From the NCBI GenBank assembly GCA_945949475.1, contig CAMFET010000063.1, forward strand, positions 1 to 5,786: a DNA stretch of 5,786 nt. The letters are read 5' to 3'. Below, piece by piece: positions 1 to 5,724 of the stretch (its first letter is position 1; every line of letters begins with the position of its first letter). Below the pieces are notes generated by a model that ran no database searches, was not told the DNA's origin, and saw only the letters and a list, made by a program, of their open reading frames with translations. The stretch is from an uncultured Phascolarctobacterium sp. (GTDB taxonomy: Bacteria; Bacillota; Negativicutes; Acidaminococcales; Acidaminococcaceae). The position numbers and the translations under genes were made by a program.

Positions 1-53
1 AGGATATTGAACGCTATCGTGCAATCATTGCTAAGCTGGGTATCCGCAAATAA
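1..53 (+). CDS. C-terminal end of an unidentified protein (partial, cut by window edge)
   Basis: Only the last 16 whole codons are visible, reading DIERYRAIIAKLGIRK and ending in a tandem stop TAATAA (51-56). The reading frame is supported by the double stop and by a strong hairpin terminator that starts 14 bases after the first stop codon. The peptide is a charged, probably helical tail ending in basic residues. It is too short for me to assign a family, so no function is proposed. The gene runs towards the ribbon-helix-helix gene on the opposite strand and shares its terminator. Confidence 0.75.
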   Translation, partial: DIERYRAIIAKLGIRK

Positions 54-66
54 TAAATTGCAAACT

Positions 67-98
67 AAAAGGACTATCACTTCGGTGATAGTCCTTTT
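67..98. terminator. Bidirectional intrinsic terminator between convergent genes
   Basis: Arms 71-80 (GGACTATCAC) and 85-94 (GTGATAGTCC) pair perfectly around a TTCG tetraloop (81-84). A-tract 67-70 and T-tract 95-98 extend the stem to 14 pairs and supply the U-run in either direction. It lies between the stop codon at 51-53 on the plus strand and the stop codon at 106-108 on the minus strand, so it probably ends both transcripts. Confidence 0.93.
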
Positions 99-105
99 CT
101 ATTTC

Positions 106-351
106 TTACTTTTCAATTTTAAAGAGCATATCCATGGGATTATCAGGCGCAGGCTTGATTTCGGTCTTACTCTTGGGCATTTCGTCATCATCAAGTGCGA
201 TGCGGCCGCATTTGCGCTCATAATCATCTATAACCCATTTTAAAATTTGCTCGATTTCTTTATTTACACTGCGGCCATTGCTTTTGGCAATATGCTTCAT
301 TTTGTTCATCAAAATGGGGTGAATACGCAGAGTAAAGCGTGCTTCTTCCAT
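106..351 (-). CDS. Arc-type ribbon-helix-helix DNA-binding protein
   Basis: A small protein of 81 residues, probably a dimeric transcriptional regulator. Residues about 4-11 (ARFTLRIH) form the expected beta strand with alternating exposed residues. Two helices follow, containing the loop motif NGRSVNKEI, which is very close to the NGRSVNSEI of phage P22 Arc. The second helix ends in KWVIDDYE. The C-terminal 35 residues are acidic and proline-containing and look disordered. Two adjacent ATG codons are possible. GGAGGG at 358-363 lies only 3 bases from the first (352-354) and 6 from the second (349-351), so I chose the second; the longer form adds one Met. No toxin gene is adjacent, which argues against an antitoxin. 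The gene stands alone, divergent from the M16C peptidase and convergent with the gene to its left. Its target is unknown. Family assignment is strong; the regulatory role is inferred from the fold. Confidence 0.88.
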   Translation of the reverse strand: MEEARFTLRIHPILMNKMKHIAKSNGRSVNKEIEQILKWVIDDYERKCGRIALDDDEMPKSKTEIKPAPDNPMDMLFKIEK

Positions 352-380
352 CATTATCCCTCCAATTAATCACTACTAAT

Positions 381-408
381 ATTATAACAAAAGCCCGTTA
401 TTATGCAA
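381..408 (-). promoter_or_regulatory. Promoter candidate for the ribbon-helix-helix gene
   Basis: On the minus strand a perfect TATAAT -10 (381-386) is preceded at 16 bases by TTGCAT (403-408), which keeps the TTG of the -35 consensus. Transcription would start near 374, giving a short leader that contains the GGAGGG ribosome binding site at 358-363. Confidence 0.6.
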
Positions 409-497
409 GTATTTGCTAAATTTTGTGCTAAAAAAGCAGTTTGACTGGTGCTGTTAGCAGGTTTCACACACTTTTTTAGACGGGAGCATGCATTTTA

Positions 498-506
498 TGC
501 TATAAT
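498..506 (+). promoter_or_regulatory. Extended -10 promoter of the M16C peptidase gene
   Basis: TGCTATAAT is an extended -10 element (TGN plus a perfect TATAAT at 501-506). No good -35 sits at 17 bases, and TTAGAC at 476-481 is poor and too far, which fits an extended -10 promoter. The expected start near 512-514 lies upstream of the ribosome binding site at 529-534 and downstream of the in-frame ATG at 448, which supports the start at 547. The word GCATGCATT (486-494) lies just upstream, where a regulator could act. Confidence 0.7.
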
Positions 507-528
507 AATTTCAATAATGTTTTTCCGT

Positions 529-534
529 AGGAGG
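529..534 (+). promoter_or_regulatory. Ribosome binding site deciding the M16C start
   Basis: AGGAGG ends 12 bases before the ATG at 547-549. The spacing is somewhat long, but this is the only strong Shine-Dalgarno in the region. It lies downstream of the promoter and excludes the upstream ATG at 448. Confidence 0.7.
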
Positions 535-546
535 TTACTGTTTGCT

Positions 547-3468
547 ATGAGCTTAACTATAAATGCAATTTGCCACGGCTTTAAGGTGCTCGAAGCTAGC
601 TTTGTAGAGGAAGTGCACTCTAAGGCTTATATTTTGGAGCATCTTCATAGCGGTGCTCGTCTTTTATATTTAGCAAATGATGATGATAACAAGGTCTTTT
701 CCATTGCTTTTCGCACTCCGCCTGCAGATGATACCGGTGTAGCCCATATTCTCGAGCATTCTTCCCTGTGTGGCTCGCGCAAGTATCATTTAAAGGAGCC
801 CTTTGTAGACCTTGTGAAGGGCTCGTTGAATACCTTTTTGAACGCTATGACTTATCCGGATAAGACTGTTTATCCTGTTGCCAGCCGCAATGAAAAGGAT
901 TTTCACAACCTGATGGATGTGTATCTGGATGCAGTTTTTTATCCCTTGATTTACGAAAACAAATATACCCTGCGCCAGGAGGGCTGGCATTATAATTTAA
1001 CTAGCCCTGAGGACGAGCTTAGCTACAACGGTGTAGTGTATAACGAAATGAAAGGCGTATATTCCTCGCCCGATGCCTTTTTAGAGAACGAGGCCATGAA
1101 GGCGCTCTTCCCGGATACCTGCTATCGCTTTGAATCCGGCGGCTATCCCGATGCTATACCGGAGCTTACACAAGAGGACTTTTTGAACTTCCATAAGACC
1201 TATTACAGCCCTGAAAATTCCTTCATCTATCTTTATGGTGATATGGATATTGAGGCTACCTTGGCTTATTTGGATGAGGAATACCTATCTCATTTTGCTA
1301 AAACAGGTCTCGTACACAGCGAAATTCCCTTACAGGAAAGCTTGCCGCGTACTGCCGAGGTTGAAGCATATTATCCTGTGGATGCTAACGAGGATACCAA
1401 GAATAAAACATATCATGAGCTTTCTATCGTTACCGGCAAGGCCACCGATACCTTGACCAGCATGAGCCTGCGCCTTTTGGAGACTGTGCTTTTGGAAAGC
1501 GAGTCCTCACCGCTGCGTCGCGCTTTAGTGGAGTCGGGCGTGGGCCAAAATATCAGCGGCAGCTATGTGGGGAGCCTGCAGCAGCCCGTCTTTAGCATTC
1601 GTGCCGCAGGCAGTGAGCCTGCTGAGAGGGATAGATTCATCAGTGTTATCTACAAAACACTGCAGGATTTGACGATTAAGGGCTTGGATAAGCAGCTTTT
1701 AGAGGCTTCCTTAAACGCCACCGAATTTAAGCTGCGTGAGGCTGATTTTGGTCCTTATCCCAAGGGCTTAATTTATGGCTTGGGTGTGCTGGATAATTGG
1801 CTGTATGGCGGTAATCCGATTGAAGGACTGCGCTATGAAGAAGCTTTAAAAACTATGCGCAAGGGTCTCAAAAGCAATTTCTATGAAAGCTTAATTGAAA
1901 ATTATCTTTTGGATAATACGCATAAGGTTATTGTGACCTTGCTGCCGCAGCCTGGCAAGGAGGAAGTGGACCAAGCTAAGGCTGCTGCCAAGATGGCACA
2001 AATTAAGGCTGCTATGAGCAAGGAAGAGCTGGAGCAATATGCCTTTGAATGCGCTGAGCTGCATCGCTTGCAGGCCGAGCCCGATAGTGAAGAGGCTAGA
2101 GCCTCCATTCCCATTTTAAAGCGCAGTGATATCCGCCAAGAGGTAGAGCAAATAGCTAAGCTGGAGGAGGGGAGTGCGGAGCAGCGTTTAGTTTATGTTC
2201 CGGCTGAAACAAATAAAATCGCCTATACTAATTGGTATTTTGATATTAGCAGCGTTACTCCCGAGCAAATGCCGCTATGCTATCTATTGACGGACGTGCT
2301 GGGTAAGTTTAACAGCAAGCGCTATACCTACGAGGATCTGTCCACCTATGGCATTATGTACACCGGTGGTGTTACCTTCGATGTGCGCGCTATTTCCGCA
2401 GCGGAGGATGCCGATGATTATCGTTTGTACTTTGTGGTGAAGGCTAAGGCGCTGCTAGAGAATTTGCCGCATGTGTTTGATTTGCTGGAAGCGATTGGCC
2501 TAGAAAGCTTATTCACCGATGTCAAGCGCTTCCAAGAGCTGCTCAGTGAGGTGAAGACCGATTGGGATGACGAATTCTTTAATCGTGGTCAAAATATCGC
2601 TATTTCCCGCCTCTATGCTTACTGTGGTGCTGGTGCGAGAGCCAATGAGCAGGACCAATTTAGCTATTACCAATTCCTAAAGAAGCTATACGATAATTTT
2701 GCTACGGAAGGACCGAAGGTCTTGGCCGAGCTAGAAAAGCTTTTAGCTCTTTTCTTCCAACAAAGCAAGTATACGCTGTTTTATTCCTGCGATGGGGAGG
2801 ATAGGGAGCAGGTGCGCCAAGTATGCTTAGACTTTGCTGCCAAGCTGCCGACCGCACCTATTGCAGCTATGCCGTGTGAGTTGCCTGCACCAGGTCATAA
2901 CGAGGGTATTACTACGGCTGGCAAGGTACAGTACGTGGCAGCAGGTGGCAATTTCGCCAAGCATGGACACGCATATAAAGGCGCTATGAAGGTTTTAGAG
3001 ACCATTCTAAGGTACGAATACCTGTGGACGAAGATTCGCATTCAGGGAGGCGCCTACGGCGCTACAGCACGCTTTGAGCTTAATGGTCTGGGCGTGTTTG
3101 CATCTTATCGTGACCCACAGCTTGCTAAGTCACTTGAAGCCTACGAAGAGCTGCCAGCTTGGCTCAAGAGTGTGGAATTCCCTGCTCGTGAGCTCGATAA
3201 ATATGTAATTGGCACCATCAGCGGTATGGATACGCCTTTGACGAACACTATGCGTATGGATCAGGCTGCGATTCAATATCTGAAGGAGCTGCCGGACGCT
3301 ACGCGCCAACGCATTCGTAATGAAGTATTGAACGTTACTAACGCTGATTTGCAGGCGCTGGGCCAGGTTGTAGAGGATATGCTTAGTGATGGCTTGATTT
3401 GCGTAGTGGGAGGCAAGCAGCCTATCGAAGCTAATAAGGAGAAGTTTACCAGCATCATTAATGCTTAA
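547..3468 (+). CDS. M16C zinc metallopeptidase, presequence protease (PreP/Cym1) type
   Basis: A 973-residue oligopeptidase, the usual size for the single-chain M16C family (PreP, Cym1, falcilysin), which degrades short unfolded peptides inside a closed chamber. The inverted zinc motif HILEH is at residues 67-71: H67 and H71 are ligands and E70 is the catalytic base. The third ligand is E167 in YNEMKG, 96 residues after H71, the spacing expected for M16C. The flanking LCGSRKY and KGSLNTFLNAMTYPD segments are characteristic of PreP. Residues about 470-540 form the charged helical hinge joining the two halves. The C-terminal half carries R831 and Y837 in RIQGGAYG, matching the Arg and Tyr that complete the active site in plant PreP. 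All catalytic residues are present, so the enzyme should be active. There is no signal peptide or membrane segment, so it is probably cytoplasmic and involved in peptide turnover. It is transcribed alone from an extended -10 promoter and ends at a strong terminator. The natural substrates cannot be told from sequence. Confidence 0.95.
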   Translation: MSLTINAICHGFKVLEASFVEEVHSKAYILEHLHSGARLLYLANDDDNKVFSIAFRTPPADDTGVAHILEHSSLCGSRKYHLKEPFVDLVKGSLNTFLNAMTYPDKTVYPVASRNEKDFHNLMDVYLDAVFYPLIYENKYTLRQEGWHYNLTSPEDELSYNGVVYNEMKGVYSSPDAFLENEAMKALFPDTCYRFESGGYPDAIPELTQEDFLNFHKTYYSPENSFIYLYGDMDIEATLAYLDEEYLSHFAKTGLVHSEIPLQESLPRTAEVEAYYPVDANEDTKNKTYHELSIVTGKATDTLTSMSLRLLETVLLESESSPLRRALVESGVGQNISGSYVGSLQQPVFSIRAAGSEPAERDRFISVIYKTLQDLTIKGLDKQLLEASLNATEFKLREADFGPYPKGLIYGLGVLDNWLYGGNPIEGLRYEEALKTMRKGLKSNFYESLIENYLLDNTHKVIVTLLPQPGKEEVDQAKAAAKMAQIKAAMSKEELEQYAFECAELHRLQAEPDSEEARASIPILKRSDIRQEVEQIAKLEEGSAEQRLVYVPAETNKIAYTNWYFDISSVTPEQMPLCYLLTDVLGKFNSKRYTYEDLSTYGIMYTGGVTFDVRAISAAEDADDYRLYFVVKAKALLENLPHVFDLLEAIGLESLFTDVKRFQELLSEVKTDWDDEFFNRGQNIAISRLYAYCGAGARANEQDQFSYYQFLKKLYDNFATEGPKVLAELEKLLALFFQQSKYTLFYSCDGEDREQVRQVCLDFAAKLPTAPIAAMPCELPAPGHNEGITTAGKVQYVAAGGNFAKHGHAYKGAMKVLETILRYEYLWTKIRIQGGAYGATARFELNGLGVFASYRDPQLAKSLEAYEELPAWLKSVEFPARELDKYVIGTISGMDTPLTNTMRMDQAAIQYLKELPDATRQRIRNEVLNVTNADLQALGQVVEDMLSDGLICVVGGKQPIEANKEKFTSIINA

Positions 3469-3530
3469 GCTTCATTAAAAAGTTTAGCTAATTTGCTAAA
3501 GCACTAAATATTTAGCCGTAAACGAAAAGA

Positions 3531-3569
3531 AACCGATGTTATTACTTGTGTTGAGTAGTAACATCGGTT
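3531..3569. terminator. Bidirectional terminator between the M16C and macro-domain genes
   Basis: Arms 3531-3545 and 3555-3569 form a 15-pair stem with one G-U pair and a 9-base loop. CTTTTATTT follows on the plus strand, and the A-rich run 3525-3530 gives a T-rich tail on the minus strand. It lies between the convergent stop codons at 3466-3468 and 3583-3585 and serves both genes. Confidence 0.92.
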
Positions 3570-3582
3570 CTTTTATTTGCTC

Positions 3583-4530
3583 TTATTCCTCGAGCTCGCC
3601 ACGCTTAGCAGCTTCGATAATCTCTTCGTAAGATTTAAGTACGGCATTGTTAAAGCAAACAAGGGTGATTTCCATGCCGTATTCAGGATTAGCATTGAGC
3701 CATTGAGTGCAGGTTAAGAGGGCGATACGTGCAGCCTCATCTAAAGGATAGCCATAAACGCCGGTAGAAATAGCGGAGAAGGCTATGCTGTGAAGATGAT
3801 ACTTTTTGGCAAGCTCTAAGCTATTTTGATAGCAATTGGCTAAGTCAACACGCTGGCTAATCTTGCCATCATAAATTGGGCCCACAGTATGAATTACATA
3901 AGATGCAGGCAATTTATAGGCATATGTAATTTTAGCTTCGCCGGTAGCGCAGCCACCAAGAGTTTTGCATTCCTCTAAAAGCTCAGGTCCTGCAGCAAAA
4001 TGAATAGCGCCATCCACACCGCCACCACCTAAAAGAGTGCTATTAGCAGCGTTAACAATGGCATCACAGTCAAAGGTGGTGATATCACCGCGCACAACAT
4101 TAATACCATTCTTTTGCGGGTGCTCAGCAAGCTGCTGTAAAAGCTCCTTGAGCATCTTTTTTTGTATCGTAAAGGGAGCAGGGGAGGTAGGGTTAAAAAC
4201 GATGCCTGTAATACCCTCCATTTGCAGAACTGCTTCAAAATAGTTAACTAAAGGACGTGCAATAAGAGTATATTCTTCACTTTGCTTCGCATCAAAGGCT
4301 TGCTCGCTAGAAAAGGCAGCTACATAAACTTGGCCTTCGCTTGTAGTGTGAGTAACAAGTGCAAGCTGACCTTGAGCCTGAGCAGCAAGCGAAACAGGAA
4401 TTTGCACGTCTGCGCCTTCGCGTAGTAGATTACTAACGGCGCGTAAAAGCTTTGTTAAATTAGTATTGCTTTGCTCAGCAATATAAAAGCTATAGGCATT
4501 GGCGATAACATCGGTAGAAGGGTGAAGCAT
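3583..4530 (-). CDS. SseB-like domain fused to a MacroD-type macro domain (probable ADP-ribosyl hydrolase)
   Basis: A 315-residue two-domain cytoplasmic protein. Residues about 143-310 are a macro domain with the MacroD signature: GDI (148-150), IVNAAN (158-163), GGGGVDGAIH (168-177), GCATGEAKIT (193-202), VIHTVGP (212-218) and the phosphate loop STGVYGYP (255-262). N163 and D173 are ten residues apart, as are the catalytic Asn and Asp of human MacroD1 and MacroD2. Hydrolysis of O-acetyl-ADP-ribose or removal of ADP-ribose from acidic side chains is therefore likely, though the substrate is inferred. Residues about 15-130 resemble the SseB N-terminal domain: IPVS, then VYVAAFSSEQAF, then GIVFNPTSPAPF. 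SseB's function is poorly known, so this half is a weaker call. The start at 4528-4530 was chosen because AAAGGAGA lies 8 bases upstream; an in-frame ATG 14 codons earlier has no ribosome binding site. The gene has its own promoter and shares a terminator with the convergent M16C gene. Confidence 0.9.
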   Translation of the reverse strand: MLHPSTDVIANAYSFYIAEQSNTNLTKLLRAVSNLLREGADVQIPVSLAAQAQGQLALVTHTTSEGQVYVAAFSSEQAFDAKQSEEYTLIARPLVNYFEAVLQMEGITGIVFNPTSPAPFTIQKKMLKELLQQLAEHPQKNGINVVRGDITTFDCDAIVNAANSTLLGGGGVDGAIHFAAGPELLEECKTLGGCATGEAKITYAYKLPASYVIHTVGPIYDGKISQRVDLANCYQNSLELAKKYHLHSIAFSAISTGVYGYPLDEAARIALLTCTQWLNANPEYGMEITLVCFNNAVLKSYEEIIEAAKRGELEE

Positions 4531-4538
4531 ATAAAAAA

Positions 4539-4546
4539 TCTCCTTT
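4539..4546 (-). promoter_or_regulatory. Ribosome binding site deciding the macro-domain protein start
   Basis: On the minus strand AAAGGAGA lies 8 bases upstream of the ATG at 4528-4530. The site is inside the longer in-frame reading from 4572, whose own ATG is preceded only by a T-rich stretch without purine-rich pairing. Confidence 0.85.
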
Positions 4547-4624
4547 GCAATAGAAAATGCATATTGAAGCATGAAAAGCTAAATGAAAAGAAATCTGAAA
4601 ATTTATGTCAAAGCTTACCTCTAT

Positions 4625-4653
4625 ATTGTAACTGATTTTACTCAAGATAGCAA
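4625..4653 (-). promoter_or_regulatory. Promoter candidate for the SseB-macro gene
   Basis: On the minus strand TTGCTA (4648-4653, 4 of 6 consensus) and TACAAT (4625-4630, 5 of 6) are separated by exactly 17 bases. It lies directly after the lexA terminator hairpin, so the gene is probably transcribed independently of lexA. The predicted leader is about 85-90 bases long. A second -35-like TTGACA at 4607-4612 has no matching -10. Confidence 0.55.
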
Positions 4654-4655
4654 GA

Positions 4656-4679
4656 AAGCAGCTCTAAAAAGAGCTGCTT
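4656..4679 (-). terminator. Intrinsic terminator of lexA
   Basis: Arms 4656-4665 (AAGCAGCTCT) and 4670-4679 (AGAGCTGCTT) pair perfectly over 10 bases around a 4-base loop. In the minus direction a modest T-rich tail (TTTCTTGCT) follows. It lies about 70 bases beyond the lexA stop codon. The plus-direction tail is not T-rich. Confidence 0.75.
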
Positions 4680-4750
4680 AAAGGTAATTTAATGTTGTTG
4701 TGACGTCATATTGGCAGTAAAATACAACCATTTAGACGTAAGATTCATGA

Positions 4751-5416
4751 TTACAACATACGGAAAACAGAAATAACCTTACCCAGAACCTGAATATTAT
4801 CAGAGCCTACGATGGGTTGATATTTATCGTTTTCAGGCTGCAAGCGAACACTGCGCAGTTCACGGAAGTAACGCTTAACGGTGGTTTCCTCGCCATCAAT
4901 TAAAGCTACAACGATATCGCCATTATTAGCGAAGTTTTGCTTGCGAGCGATAATGTAGTCATGGTCAAGAATACCAGCGTTAATCATGCTATCGCCACAT
5001 ACGGAAAGCATGAATACGTCATCATCGCAGCCAATCAAATCATGAGGAATAGGATAGGTTTCTTCAATATTTTCTACAGCAAGAATAGGAACACCAGCAG
5101 TAACCTTGCCAACCAACGGAACTGGAACAAGGAGTTTATTTCTCCAAGCATCGCTTTCACTCATGAGCTCCAAAGCACGGGGCTTAGCAGCATCACGTTG
5201 AATAAAGCCATACTCCTGCAGCTTCTTTAAATGATTATGAACACTAGCACTGGAGGACAAGCCTACGGCAGCGCCAATTTCACGAACTGCAGGCGGATAA
5301 CCTTTGCGGTTAATGAAATCACGAACAAATTTTAAAATGTGACGTTGACGCTCAGAAAGCATATCTTCTGTGTAGTTGCCATCAAAATCAGGGGGGAGAG
5401 CTTTTCTTCTACCCAT
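4751..5416 (-). CDS. lexA: LexA, SOS response repressor and self-cleaving protease
   Basis: LexA represses DNA-damage genes as a dimer and cuts itself when RecA filaments form on single-stranded DNA. The protein has 221 residues. The winged helix-turn-helix spans about 20-85, with LSERQRHILKFV, then GYPPAVREIGAAVGLSSSA and HNHLKKL, close to the Bacillus LexA recognition region. The S24 peptidase half holds the cleavage site A107-G108 in GKVTAGVP, the nucleophile S143 in CGDSM and the general base K181 in TTVKRYF, so self-cleavage should work. An extra segment of about 15-18 residues (MGRRKALPPDFDGNY) precedes the usual LexA N-terminus, making the protein slightly longer than typical. The start at 5414-5416 was chosen because GGAGGT (5423-5428) lies 6 bases upstream; the in-frame ATG at 5434 would place that site inside the coding sequence. 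The gene is transcribed alone. Autoregulation is expected for the family, but I see no canonical operator. Confidence 0.97.
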   Translation of the reverse strand: MGRRKALPPDFDGNYTEDMLSERQRHILKFVRDFINRKGYPPAVREIGAAVGLSSSASVHNHLKKLQEYGFIQRDAAKPRALELMSESDAWRNKLLVPVPLVGKVTAGVPILAVENIEETYPIPHDLIGCDDDVFMLSVCGDSMINAGILDHDYIIARKQNFANNGDIVVALIDGEETTVKRYFRELRSVRLQPENDKYQPIVGSDNIQVLGKVISVFRML

Positions 5417-5422
5417 GTCAAG

Positions 5423-5428
5423 ACCTCC
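5423..5428 (-). promoter_or_regulatory. Ribosome binding site deciding the lexA start
   Basis: On the minus strand GGAGGT lies 6 bases upstream of the ATG at 5414-5416. The alternative ATG at 5432-5434 lies upstream of this site and has no Shine-Dalgarno of its own. Confidence 0.85.
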
Positions 5429-5457
5429 AATCAAATGTTTAGAATTAACTTAACTAT

Positions 5458-5486
5458 ATTATAACAGATAAAACTAATTTCGTCAA
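5458..5486 (-). promoter_or_regulatory. lexA promoter
   Basis: On the minus strand TTGACG (5481-5486, 5 of 6 consensus) and a perfect TATAAT (5458-5463) are separated by exactly 17 bases. The start would be near 5451, giving a leader of about 35 bases. An imperfect, Gram-positive-SOS-like word, CGAAATTAGTTTT (5470-5482), overlaps the -35 and spacer but has the wrong inner spacing for the known box. Confidence 0.85.
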
Positions 5487-5606
5487 ACAGAAGTGCGATA
5501 AAGCATACAATTTTAAGAAGAAAAATACAACACACTTTACGTCCGATAATATATGTTATGTTAAATTTACTTCTTGTATACGGCAGGCTATTTTAGATGG
5601 CTATGC

Positions 5607-5644
5607 AGTTGCATGCATTAAATGAATCAATAGTTGCATGCATT
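5607..5644. repeat. Two 13-base direct repeats with palindromic core
   Basis: AGTTGCATGCATT occurs at 5607-5619 and again at 5632-5644, identical in all 13 bases and 25 bases apart. Each copy contains the self-complementary 8-mer TGCATGCA. The pair lies about 120 bases upstream of the lexA -35. A protein-binding site is possible but unproven. Confidence 0.85.
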
Positions 5645-5660
5645 GCATGGATAAAATGAA

Positions 5661-5703
5661 AAAGTCCGATACTTCCTTTTCAGTAAAGGTCATATCGGAC
5701 TTT
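5661..5703 (-). terminator. Intrinsic terminator of the gene upstream of lexA
   Basis: Outer arms 5661-5671 and 5693-5703 pair perfectly over 11 bases, and inner arms 5675-5679 (CCTTT) and 5685-5689 (AAAGG) extend the stem past a small internal loop. In the minus direction TTTTTCATTTTAT provides the U-rich tail. It follows the stop codon at 5725-5727 by about 21 bases and separates that gene from lexA. Confidence 0.88.
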
Positions 5704-5724
5704 ATAATTCAATTCTATAATTGT

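Larger units (their letters stand above)
5417..5724. other. Intergenic region upstream of lexA, no convincing gene
   Basis: This stretch of 308 bases holds the lexA ribosome binding site and promoter, a pair of 13-base direct repeats (5607-5644), and the terminator of the next minus-strand gene (5661-5703). The part from about 5490 to 5600 is AT-rich and shows no structure I can name. A 20-codon plus-strand reading at 5597-5659 exists but has no good ribosome binding site or promoter, and I do not call it a gene. Confidence 0.7.

Noticed and set aside
7..243. 78-codon open frame on the plus strand
   Set aside because: It runs through the terminator hairpin and lies antisense to the ribbon-helix-helix gene. 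The true end of the upstream gene is in another frame, at 53.
106..351. The ribbon-helix-helix protein as the antitoxin of a toxin-antitoxin pair
   Set aside because: There is no small toxin gene next to it. Its neighbours are the convergent end of another gene and a divergent peptidase, each with its own signals.
441..446. TTGACT as a -35 for the M16C gene
   Set aside because: No -10-like sequence lies 16-18 bases downstream; the TATAAT at 501 is far too distant.
448..546. In-frame extension of the M16C protein by 33 residues starting at the ATG at 448
   Set aside because: The extended -10 promoter (498-506) and AGGAGG (529-534) both lie inside this extension, and PreP-like similarity begins just after the ATG at 547. 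The hydrophobic stretch it would add should not be read as a signal peptide.
4531..4572. 14-residue N-terminal extension of the SseB-macro protein
   Set aside because: The upstream ATG has no ribosome binding site, while AAAGGAGA is well placed for the ATG at 4528-4530.
4607..4612. Perfect TTGACA on the minus strand upstream of the macro gene
   Set aside because: At 16-18 bases only TTTTCA-like sequence is found, so TTGCTA/TACAAT slightly upstream is the better promoter.
4701..4708. TGACGTCA palindrome downstream of lexA
   Set aside because: A single 8-base palindrome after a stop codon with no promoter nearby; nothing links it to a regulator here.
5417..5434. 6-residue N-terminal extension of LexA
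   Set aside because: It would encode the Shine-Dalgarno GGAGGT as protein. The ATG at 5414-5416 has correct spacing.
5597..5659. 20-codon plus-strand reading frame ending just before a hairpin, resembling a leader peptide
   Set aside because: It has only a weak AGG 9 bases upstream and no convincing plus-strand promoter. It is made largely of the two direct repeats, and the hairpin is fully explained as the terminator of the minus-strand gene. It would be worth revisiting if conserved.
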